From assembly GCA_000433115.1 (NCBI GenBank), contig FR892235.1:34330-47138 (forward strand): a stretch of DNA of 12,809 bases, read 5' to 3'. The translations under genes were made by a program, and so were the position numbers. How positions within the stretch are numbered: the first letter of the stretch is position 1; every line of letters starts with the position of its first letter. Source of the DNA: Ruminococcus sp. CAG:382 (GTDB taxonomy: Bacteria > Bacillota > Clostridia > Oscillospirales > CAG-382). Of this stretch, positions 6,673 to 12,809 are shown piece by piece. The notes beneath the pieces are model-generated. The model had not been told where the DNA came from. It saw only the letters and a program-made list of their open reading frames with translations, and searched no databases.

Positions 6673-8025
6673 ATGCAGTTCAAAAGTCAGTATCTCCAGA
6701 GCGTGTACGATACAGTATGCAAGCGCAACCCCGATGAGCCCGAATTTCTTCAGGCTGTCAGAGAGGTTCTTGAATCGTTCGAGCCTGTTGTCGAGAGGCG
6801 TCCCGACATTGTCAAGGCGGGTGTGATCGACCGTATCGTCGAACCCGAGAGATTCATCCAGTTCCGTGTTTCGTGGGTCGACGACAACGGCAAGGTTCAG
6901 GTCAACCGCGGATACAGAGTTCAGTTCAATTCCGCCATCGGTCCGTATAAGGGCGGTCTCAGACTCCATCCCTCTGTCTGCTCATCCGTTATCAAGTTCC
7001 TCGGCTTTGAGCAGATCTTCAAAAACTCCCTGACCGATCTCCCCATGGGCGGCGGTAAAGGCGGCAGTGATTTCGACCCCAAGGGCAAGAGCGACGGAGA
7101 AATCATGCGTTTCTGCCAGTCATTCATGACTGAGCTTTCAAAATATATCGGCGCGGATACCGATGTACCCGCAGGTGATATCGGCGTCGGTGCACGTGAG
7201 ATCGGATATATGTTCGGTCAATACAAACGTCTCCGCAACGAATTCACAGGTGTTCTTACCGGCAAGGGTCTTTCATACGGCGGTTCTCTCGCAAGAACTC
7301 AGGCAACAGGATACGGTCTGCTTTATTTCACCGAGGAAATGCTTAACACCATGAAGAAGGACAGTGTCAAGGGCAGGACGGTCGTCATCTCCGGTTCCGG
7401 TAATGTTGCGATCTATGCATGCGAAAAGGCACAGACTCTCGGCGGCAAGGTCGTTGCTCTCAGCGACAGCAACGGATATATCTATGACAAGGACGGCATC
7501 AAGCTCGATGTTGTCAAGCAGATCAAAGAGGTCGAACGCGGAAGAATCAAGGAGTATGCGGCGCGTGTTCCCGGCTCGGTCTATACCGAAGGCTGCCACG
7601 GCATCTGGACTATAAAGTGCGATGTGGCTCTGCCCTGCGCAACACAGAACGAGCTTGATGAGGAGAGCGCAAAGGCGCTTGTCGCAAACGGTGTCATTGC
7701 GGTTGCCGAAGGCGCCAATATGCCATCCACTCCCGAAGCTGTTGCTGTATTCCAGAATGCGGGCGTTCTCTTTGCCCCCGCAAAGGCTGCAAACGCAGGC
7801 GGCGTTGCCACCAGCGGTCTCGAAATGAGCCAGAACTCCATGAGATACAGCTGGACATTCGAAGAAGTTGACGCAAAGCTCAAGCAGATTATGATCAATA
7901 TCTTCCATAACGCTTTCAATGCTTCCAAAGAATTCGGCAGCGAAGGCAACCTCGTTATGGGCGCCAACATCGCCGGCTTCCTCAAGGTCGCCGATGCAAT
8001 GCTTGCTCAGGGCATCGCATATTAA
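6673..8025 (+). CDS. gdhA: Glutamate dehydrogenase, probably NADP-specific
   Basis: A 450-residue hexameric-type cytoplasmic enzyme that aminates 2-oxoglutarate to glutamate with ammonia; length and motifs fit the roughly 450-aa bacterial class. Motifs: GPYKGGLRLHPSV (K94, substrate binding), LPMGGGKGGSDFDP with catalytic K129, PAGDIGVG with D169, the dinucleotide-binding GSGNVA at 241-246, and AEGANMPSTPEA at 345-356. The SDSNG at 264-268 resembles the SDSSG of E. coli NADP-dependent GdhA rather than the SGPDG of the NAD enzyme of Clostridium symbiosum, hence the NADP suggestion. GAAGG lies 9 nt before the ATG; the frame stays open back to an ATG at 6586, but that precedes the promoter. Codon use is markedly C-ending compared with neighbours, as in highly expressed genes. 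It is monocistronic with its own promoter and terminator. Confidence 0.97.
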   Translation: MQFKSQYLQSVYDTVCKRNPDEPEFLQAVREVLESFEPVVERRPDIVKAGVIDRIVEPERFIQFRVSWVDDNGKVQVNRGYRVQFNSAIGPYKGGLRLHPSVCSSVIKFLGFEQIFKNSLTDLPMGGGKGGSDFDPKGKSDGEIMRFCQSFMTELSKYIGADTDVPAGDIGVGAREIGYMFGQYKRLRNEFTGVLTGKGLSYGGSLARTQATGYGLLYFTEEMLNTMKKDSVKGRTVVISGSGNVAIYACEKAQTLGGKVVALSDSNGYIYDKDGIKLDVVKQIKEVERGRIKEYAARVPGSVYTEGCHGIWTIKCDVALPCATQNELDEESAKALVANGVIAVAEGANMPSTPEAVAVFQNAGVLFAPAKAANAGGVATSGLEMSQNSMRYSWTFEEVDAKLKQIMINIFHNAFNASKEFGSEGNLVMGANIAGFLKVADAMLAQGIAY

Positions 8026-8044
8026 TTATTCTGACTACATAATT

Positions 8045-8076
8045 CGGAGCTGCCGCAGACGACAGCTCCGTTTTTT
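8045..8076 (+). terminator. Rho-independent terminator of gdhA
   Basis: CGGAGCTG (8045-8052) pairs perfectly with CAGCTCCG (8063-8070) around a 10-nt loop and is followed by six T residues. It sits 19 nt after the gdhA stop. Confidence 0.93.
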
Positions 8077-8086
8077 GCTCAGGCTA

Positions 8087-8115
8087 TTGACAAACGCGGC
8101 TTTTGAGTCTATAAT
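8087..8115 (+). promoter_or_regulatory. Perfect-consensus SigA promoter of the HAD operon
   Basis: TTGACA at 8087-8092, exactly 17 nt, then TATAAT at 8110-8115: a full match to the vegetative consensus. Transcription should start near 8122, about 27 nt before the 55-aa gene. This is the strongest promoter visible in the window. Confidence 0.92.
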
Positions 8116-8148
8116 AACGCATGTTATCGTATATTGCGGAGATTGATT

Positions 8149-8316
8149 ATGGAAAAGAAAAAAGCATATTCGCGTTTCGAACCGACGCGGAAGGCATTGA
8201 TATTCTGGACGTTGTTTATCGGTATAGGGGCGGTTTGCGGTGCGGTCGGTATGCTTGTCGATCCGTCGGGAAAAGTGTTCGGAAAGGTATATTATGAAAA
8301 AAGCGGTTATATTTGA
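8149..8316 (+). CDS. 55-aa single-helix membrane protein, possibly a truncated remnant
   Basis: First gene behind the consensus promoter, with GGAG at 8138-8141, 7 nt before the ATG. The product has a basic N-terminus (MEKKKAYSRFEPTRK), one predicted membrane helix at about 16-37 rich in Gly and Ala, then DPSGK at 38-42 and a short hydrophilic tail. The helix-plus-DPSG arrangement resembles the start of longer uncharacterised integral membrane proteins of Firmicutes, so this could be an N-terminal fragment whose remainder was lost. It overlaps the next gene by 23 bp in another frame, so its translation may feed into that of the HAD-GNAT gene, acting in effect as a leader. Function unknown. 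Confidence 0.65.
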   Translation: MEKKKAYSRFEPTRKALIFWTLFIGIGAVCGAVGMLVDPSGKVFGKVYYEKSGYI

Positions 8317-9478
8317 TTTGGACGGTCTGCTCATCGACAGTGAGACGATCGCATATAAAATCGATTCGGAGCTTGTGGGAAAGTACGGACATGAGTTCCC
8401 GTTGGCGGAATATATAGCGCATTACAGCGGAAAAACAGTCAAGGACAATGCCAGGCGCCTTGTTGAGGTTTACGGATTGCCGTATACGCCTGATGAAGCG
8501 TTGAAATGGATCATCGCGCGCGACAATGAATATATCGGGCAGGGAGTGCCGCTCAAAAAAGGGGCGCGCGAGCTGCTTGAATTTCTGAAAAGTAAAGGTA
8601 TAAAGGTTCTGCTCGCCACGTCGAGTGTGCGTGAGCGTGCGGTCGGTATCCTGTCCCAAAACGGCATAGATGCCTTTTTTGACGATATGCTTTTCGGAGA
8701 TGAGGTCAAAAACGGAAAGCCTGCGCCTGATATATATCTGAAAGCCATGGAGAGGGCGGGTGTTCCGGCTGAGGAATGCCTTGTACTTGAGGACAGCGAG
8801 GCAGGAATACGCTCTGCGCATTCGGCGGGTGCCGACGTCATATGCATACCGGATATGAAAGCGCCGGCGGAGGAATACCGCGCGATGGCATATCGCGTGA
8901 TTCCGTCGCTTGACAGGGTTATCGGCATACTTGAAGAAAACGAAACAGAAATGGTTTTGTGTGGTGAGGATGATATAGCCGAAGTTTCCGCACTTTACGG
9001 ACGTGTCATCGATTATCTTGAATGTCATGTTAATTATCCGAGGTGGTCACACGATTATCCCAATGAGATATCTGTCGGGAATGCGGTGAGGTGCGGGACG
9101 CAGTACGCCTGTGTGAAGGGCGGCAGGGTAATCGGTGCGGTTGTGCTAAACGGTGATCCGCAGGGTGATTATTCCTGCGTGTGCTGGAAAAACAAGCTGA
9201 TGCCGGGCGAATTCCTTGTTATTCACGCGCTTGCGGTGGACTATGAAGAATCGGGCAGCGGTGTCGGAAGTTTTATTGTTGATTTCTGCCTTCAAACGGC
9301 AAGACGGCGCGGATATAAAGCAGTGCGGCTTGATGTTGTGCCCGATAACGAGCCGGCAATAGGACTTTACACAAAAAAAGGCTTCGCATATGCGGGCACT
9401 GAGGATATGAAGCGTGGTATTCCGGAGGTTCCGCTGTGGAGACTTTATGAATACAACTTCGCGGATACGGACGGTTAA
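8294..9478 (+). CDS. Fusion of HAD phosphatase and GNAT acetyltransferase
   Basis: A 394-residue two-domain protein. Residues 1 to about 212 are a HAD subfamily IA phosphatase with an alpha-helical cap, like beta-phosphoglucomutase or small sugar phosphatases: motif I FDLDGLLID with D8 and D10, motif II T109-S110, motif III K142 in KNGKPAPD, motif IV E166-D167 in LEDSEAG. Residues about 218-394 are a GNAT acetyltransferase: HALAV strand at 311-315, acetyl-CoA loop SGSGVG at 320-325 (Ser where Q or R is usual), and the VVPDNEPAIGLYTKKGF motif ending at 364. Substrates cannot be read from the sequence. AAAGG at 8283-8287 lies 6 nt before the ATG at 8294; the frame extends upstream to 8240 but without a suitable ribosome binding site. 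It overlaps the 55-aa gene by 23 bp and is followed within 5 bp by a second HAD gene, so all three are probably one operon. Confidence 0.92.
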   Translation: MKKAVIFDLDGLLIDSETIAYKIDSELVGKYGHEFPLAEYIAHYSGKTVKDNARRLVEVYGLPYTPDEALKWIIARDNEYIGQGVPLKKGARELLEFLKSKGIKVLLATSSVRERAVGILSQNGIDAFFDDMLFGDEVKNGKPAPDIYLKAMERAGVPAEECLVLEDSEAGIRSAHSAGADVICIPDMKAPAEEYRAMAYRVIPSLDRVIGILEENETEMVLCGEDDIAEVSALYGRVIDYLECHVNYPRWSHDYPNEISVGNAVRCGTQYACVKGGRVIGAVVLNGDPQGDYSCVCWKNKLMPGEFLVIHALAVDYEESGSGVGSFIVDFCLQTARRRGYKAVRLDVVPDNEPAIGLYTKKGFAYAGTEDMKRGIPEVPLWRLYEYNFADTDG

Positions 9479-9482
9479 CGGT

Positions 9483-10196
9483 ATGAGATATAAAGGAATC
9501 GTATTTGACAAGGACGGCACTTTGCTTGATTTTGAGCGTTGCTGGCTTCCCGTCGCAAGGCATGCACTGATGACTCTGCTTGATGAGCTGGAGCTCCCGT
9601 CGGAATTACTGCCTGATCTGCTGGCTGCCGGAGGTATTCACGGCGAAACATATGATATAGACGGTGTCTTCTGTTACGGAACAGGCGGAATGATGATCGA
9701 TGTGATAATCCGTTGGCTTGAGGCGCACGGGGTCAAGGATGACAGGAATAAGCTTGCCGGGCTTATTATGCGGATTACAGACGCGTCGTATGTGTACGGC
9801 GAGATGAAGCCGGACTGCGAAAATATTGTCGGCGTATTTGAACGTTTGCGCGGAATGGGGCTTCGTATTGCGCTTGCGACATCGGACAATAGGGCTGGGG
9901 CGATGAAATGCCTTGAAACCTTCGGGATTGCGCGGTTTTTTGATGAAATATACTGCGATGACGGTGTTCACAGCAAACCCGATCCGTATTTTATGAGGGT
10001 ATTCTGTGGCAAATACGTTTTTGATGCATGCGAGGTTGTCATGGTCGGCGATACGCCTTCCGACGTCTCATTTGCTAAAAACAGCGGTGCGGCGATGGTG
10101 GCGGTGGCAAAGAATGAGCACAATACGGCGATTCTCGCGCCTGTTTCTGACGCTGTTATCCACGATATCTCGCAGATCTTCACGTTTCTTGATTGA
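9483..10196 (+). CDS. HAD family IA phosphatase, phosphoglycolate phosphatase-like
   Basis: A 237-residue soluble hydrolase predicted to remove phosphate from a small metabolite. Motif I is FDKDGTL with nucleophile D9 and D11, motif II T134-S135 (ATSDNR), motif III K165 (SKPDP), and motif IV GDTPSD with D190 and D195. Residues about 18-100 form the cap; the cap determines the substrate, so the phosphoglycolate phosphatase label is by general similarity only. The start at 9483 puts motif I at the expected distance from the N-terminus, but its ribosome binding site is weak. The in-frame ATG at 9447 has GGAG 5 nt upstream, would add 12 residues and would overlap the fusion gene by 32 bp. It is the last gene of the operon, with a hairpin 33 bp downstream. 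Confidence 0.9.
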   Translation: MRYKGIVFDKDGTLLDFERCWLPVARHALMTLLDELELPSELLPDLLAAGGIHGETYDIDGVFCYGTGGMMIDVIIRWLEAHGVKDDRNKLAGLIMRITDASYVYGEMKPDCENIVGVFERLRGMGLRIALATSDNRAGAMKCLETFGIARFFDEIYCDDGVHSKPDPYFMRVFCGKYVFDACEVVMVGDTPSDVSFAKNSGAAMVAVAKNEHNTAILAPVSDAVIHDISQIFTFLD

Positions 10197-10228
10197 AACA
10201 TAACCGACGGTGACGCCTAAAATAGAAT

Positions 10229-10270
10229 ACGGTGACCGAAAACGCAGTAAAAACGTTTCTCGGCCACCGT
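10229..10270. terminator. Imperfect hairpin between two convergent genes, candidate bidirectional terminator
   Basis: ACGGTGACCGAAAACG (10229-10244) pairs with CGTTTCTCGGCCACCGT (10254-10270) with one A-C mismatch and one bulged base around a 9-nt A-rich loop. The tails are only weakly T-rich on either strand (ATCTTTCGG on plus; ATTCTATTTT on minus), so efficiency is uncertain. Confidence 0.5.
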
Positions 10271-10305
10271 GATCTTTCGGACAACACTGCACAGACAGGT
10301 TGCCT

Positions 10306-12809
10306 TTATTTTTTTATGCTTTTGCGGAGCGCTATCGCGACGGCAATGAGCAGCAGTGCAACGATTGTCGTTATTGCGAGAGCGGCTGATTCAAGTTTGT
10401 CGGACGGAATAGGCGCTTCCCCGGACGTTTCGACGGACGGAATGACGCTGATATCGCTGATCGGTTCAACGCTTCTTTCGGAGCTTTCCGACGATTCATC
10501 CGATTCTTCACTGCTTTCCTCGGTGGGGAAGCGGCGTGTTATTATTACTGTATAAGTTGCGCTGTCACCGTTTTCGGCTTTACAGGCGACGGTTATGATG
10601 TTGTCGCCGTATTCAAGCGGACCTTCGGGTGAAACTGTTATCAGTGTTCCCGCGTTTTGAGGATCATAATCAAACGAAACTTCCCCGACATCGCTGTCGA
10701 CTGTCAAAGTGTATATGAACACCTTGGGGTCGAATTCCGACGTGAAAGCGTAGTCTATGACCGACAGCGCAGAAAGTAACGCCGTCGAATCGGTTTTTGG
10801 CAGACTTTCGGTTTTTGTTATGATGAACACATAGTTTACGGTACGTCCCGCGGGAGTTATATACCTGACCGTCAGCTGTGTTGTCGTGTTGTCCAGGCTG
10901 AGATCCGGGAGATACAGCTGACCTCCGGCAGGGACGGAAAAGCTCATATCAAGTGACGGTGCCGTATTAAGTGCGGAAATCGCATAACGCGTCACGGACG
11001 GCGTGAAGGCGAGATTTGAATTACTCGATTCGATAGCGAGGTTCGACGCCGCAGGCACGAGTGTGACAGTTGCATCGGTATCCGACATCCGATATAGTGA
11101 ATCGGTATATACCTCTCCGTTAATCAGTGTCATGGATGCTTTTCCGACTGCGCCCTGCTTCGCTTTGAAATATATCTTTATGACTCTTTCTTCCGATGCG
11201 GAGTTAATGTCAAGAGCGGTGAAAAACAGCGCGCCATCAGATGCGGAAGCGGAAACCGAGCCTTCATAATAGGAGCTGCTGAGGTATTCAAGCATTGTGC
11301 TGTCATAGGTTAAGGTTGCCATCATAGACGAGGAGTCGCGAAGTTCGCCAACTGTTACGGTGACTGAAAAAGCGCCGTTACCGCCGACGATTGAGGGAGC
11401 ATCGATCGTGGGATGCAGAACGTTTTTCACCGACGAGTGCGGCGTACGTCCGACAAGCATTGACAGCTGTGACAGGTCAGCAGCGGTAAGCTTGCCGTTC
11501 TGGTTAATATCGGCAGCCTTGAAAACAGCCGGGGTGAATTCGGTTTCGGAGCGCAGCTTCAGATAAAGCATATTTGCGTCGTTGACGGTCACCATGCCGT
11601 CGCCGTCAAGGTCGCCGCGGACGGAAATCTCGATCGTTTCGAGGTCATTGTCGCCGCTGCGATAGATGAGTTTACAGCCCGTTGACACGTAGCCGCTTTT
11701 GCGTATCATTCCGTCGGGAGTGATGAGACGAAGGTCGCCGGACGTATATGTGAATGACGAAAGCAGCTGATTTACCGTGGTATATGCCGGGATATTGCTC
11801 AGAGTGTCGTTGTCCGGGTCATGGGTGTACGTCGGATTGGTGCACTGCAGTGTGTCGCCGCTGACTGTCACTGTGAGCCGTGCGGATATATCGGTGCCGT
11901 CTATGTAAGCGACGATATAGGAGATGCCCGTGGATACGGCAGTGACGACGCCCTCACGCAGTACGATGCTTTCACCATCAACGTGATAGGTGATATTGCC
12001 CTCGGCACCCTGCGGCAGGATCGACGCGACAAGGTGAGCCGTTTCTCCGGGCGACATATGCTGACGGCTGAGCTTCAGTACAAGCTCGGTGGGATCGGGT
12101 CGCACTGAAAAATGTATCGTTTCGGAGACGCCCCATGGTCTTACGGCTGTGAGCGTCTGCATATCGCCGCTTTTGGCTGAGAAGCCGTTTTCGACCGGCT
12201 TTCCGTTCAGATAAAGCAGACCGATCTCGCAGTACACTGTTTCGCCGCTTTGCAGAGTGTCGCCGTCGGAAAAGCCGAAACCTGCCGGCGTTGCGGGGTC
12301 TCCGATATACGATATACGGCGGATTGAACCGTTATAGGCGATGAAGACGGCATTCTTGCTACCCTTTACGGCGGCGGTGATACCGGAATAGGTATGAGAA
12401 ATATAGCGTTCGTCGGATATGCCGAACAAGCCTCTTGAGGTGATCGCCGCGCCGTCAAGTATTGTGTATGCGGCAGAACCGCAGGAGGTCACGAAATTCA
12501 GTGTTTCTTTGTCGATCAGGTAGCTTCCCGAAATGAGATAACCGTCGGAAACGCGCAGATCTCCGCCGAGTGTCTGTTCGGTGGCGCTTATAAGCGACAG
12601 GGTGTTTGCGTCGAATGCCGAAATATCGAACATTGCGCCGACATACAGCACACCGTTTGCCGCTGTGACCGATTCGACCTCGATATTTTCAAGAATACGC
12701 GATGTGGTGCCGCTTTGCGGGTCACGGCGGTACAATGCGCCGCCGGAGATAAGGTACTGCATACGGTCAGTCGCTATCGCAGTCGGGACAAACGGAAGCG
12801 ATGCATAGC
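10306..12809 (-). CDS. Membrane-anchored surface protein with Ig-like, dockerin, cohesin-like and cadherin-like modules; 5' end beyond window
   Basis: The frame is open to the right edge, so the Met at 12762 is internal and the signal peptide is not seen. Numbering from that Met: 1-155, repeated beta strands of propeller type (LYRRDP, LYVGAM, YLIDKETL); about 222-300, a bacterial Ig-like domain; 326-382, a small beta domain; 383-438, a type I dockerin with two calcium loops (D384, D386, D388, T392, D395 and D418, N420, N422, T426, D429); about 452-570, a cohesin-like beta sandwich; about 571-652 and 658-743, two cadherin-like beta-sandwich repeats; 744-790, a Ser/Glu-rich spacer; 791-812, a membrane helix with a short basic tail. 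The protein is expected to be secreted and held in the membrane with its modules outside. Domain names are from pattern recognition; the cohesin and cadherin-like calls are the least certain. Confidence 0.88.
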   Translation of the reverse strand, partial: YASLPFVPTAIATDRMQYLISGGALYRRDPQSGTTSRILENIEVESVTAANGVLYVGAMFDISAFDANTLSLISATEQTLGGDLRVSDGYLISGSYLIDKETLNFVTSCGSAAYTILDGAAITSRGLFGISDERYISHTYSGITAAVKGSKNAVFIAYNGSIRRISYIGDPATPAGFGFSDGDTLQSGETVYCEIGLLYLNGKPVENGFSAKSGDMQTLTAVRPWGVSETIHFSVRPDPTELVLKLSRQHMSPGETAHLVASILPQGAEGNITYHVDGESIVLREGVVTAVSTGISYIVAYIDGTDISARLTVTVSGDTLQCTNPTYTHDPDNDTLSNIPAYTTVNQLLSSFTYTSGDLRLITPDGMIRKSGYVSTGCKLIYRSGDNDLETIEISVRGDLDGDGMVTVNDANMLYLKLRSETEFTPAVFKAADINQNGKLTAADLSQLSMLVGRTPHSSVKNVLHPTIDAPSIVGGNGAFSVTVTVGELRDSSSMMATLTYDSTMLEYLSSSYYEGSVSASASDGALFFTALDINSASEERVIKIYFKAKQGAVGKASMTLINGEVYTDSLYRMSDTDATVTLVPAASNLAIESSNSNLAFTPSVTRYAISALNTAPSLDMSFSVPAGGQLYLPDLSLDNTTTQLTVRYITPAGRTVNYVFIITKTESLPKTDSTALLSALSVIDYAFTSEFDPKVFIYTLTVDSDVGEVSFDYDPQNAGTLITVSPEGPLEYGDNIITVACKAENGDSATYTVIITRRFPTEESSEESDESSESSERSVEPISDISVIPSVETSGEAPIPSDKLESAALAITTIVALLLIAVAIALRKSIKK

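Noticed and set aside
7273..7908. A 211-codon frame antisense to gdhA
   Set aside because: It lies fully inside gdhA, whose motifs are continuous; open antisense frames are expected opposite strongly biased codon use.
8216..9028. A 270-codon frame antisense to the HAD-GNAT gene
   Set aside because: No recognisable domain and an Arg/Phe/Ile composition typical of a reverse-strand shadow.
12760..12762. ATG at 12762 (minus strand) as the true start of the surface protein
   Set aside because: The frame continues without a stop to the window edge and the Met lies in the middle of a propeller-like repeat with no signal peptide or ribosome binding site.

Overview
The window reads as a chromosomal segment of a spore-forming anaerobic Firmicute, most likely class Clostridia and of the gut/rumen Oscillospiraceae-Ruminococcaceae type. 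Three things point there: a 21-codon gene matching the sporulation peptide SpoVM, a surface protein carrying both a dockerin and a cohesin-like module, and a CE2-type carbohydrate esterase. Promoters with -35/-10 boxes of the SigA type and AGGAGG-like ribosome binding sites fit the same assignment. The taxon is inferred, not proven.

Layout from left to right. (1) 1-1001, plus strand: C-terminal part of a calcium-type P-type ATPase cut by the window edge. Its end overlaps by 11 bp, tail to tail, with a minus-strand DUF975-like membrane protein gene (991-1683). (2) 1883-2872, plus strand: a cytoplasmic two-domain CE2-like SGNH esterase, closed by a strong terminator. (3) 2986-3216, plus strand: two very small genes, a 48-aa hydrophobic protein and a 21-aa SpoVM-like peptide, followed by a hairpin shared with the converging tldDE operon. 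(4) 6435 down to 3287, minus strand: a probable operon of a 147-aa two-helix membrane protein, tldD and tldE, with tldD and tldE joined by an ATGA overlap. (5) 6673-8025, plus strand: gdhA, a probably NADP-type glutamate dehydrogenase with its own promoter and terminator. (6) 8149-10196, plus strand: an operon behind a perfect-consensus promoter, made of a 55-aa membrane protein (possibly truncated), a HAD phosphatase-GNAT acetyltransferase fusion, and a second HAD phosphatase. (7) 10306-12809, minus strand: the C-terminal part of a large membrane-anchored multidomain surface protein that continues past the right edge.

Functionally this is mostly housekeeping and metabolic content: cation transport, nitrogen assimilation, peptide or protein processing by TldD/E, and sugar or ester turnover. 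Two parts are less ordinary: the tiny sporulation gene pair at 2986-3216 and the cohesin/dockerin surface protein. I see no tRNA, rRNA, CRISPR array, insertion sequence or prophage gene. No stretch longer than 300 bases lacks a gene; the longest gaps (1684-1882 and 6436-6672) hold divergent promoters.
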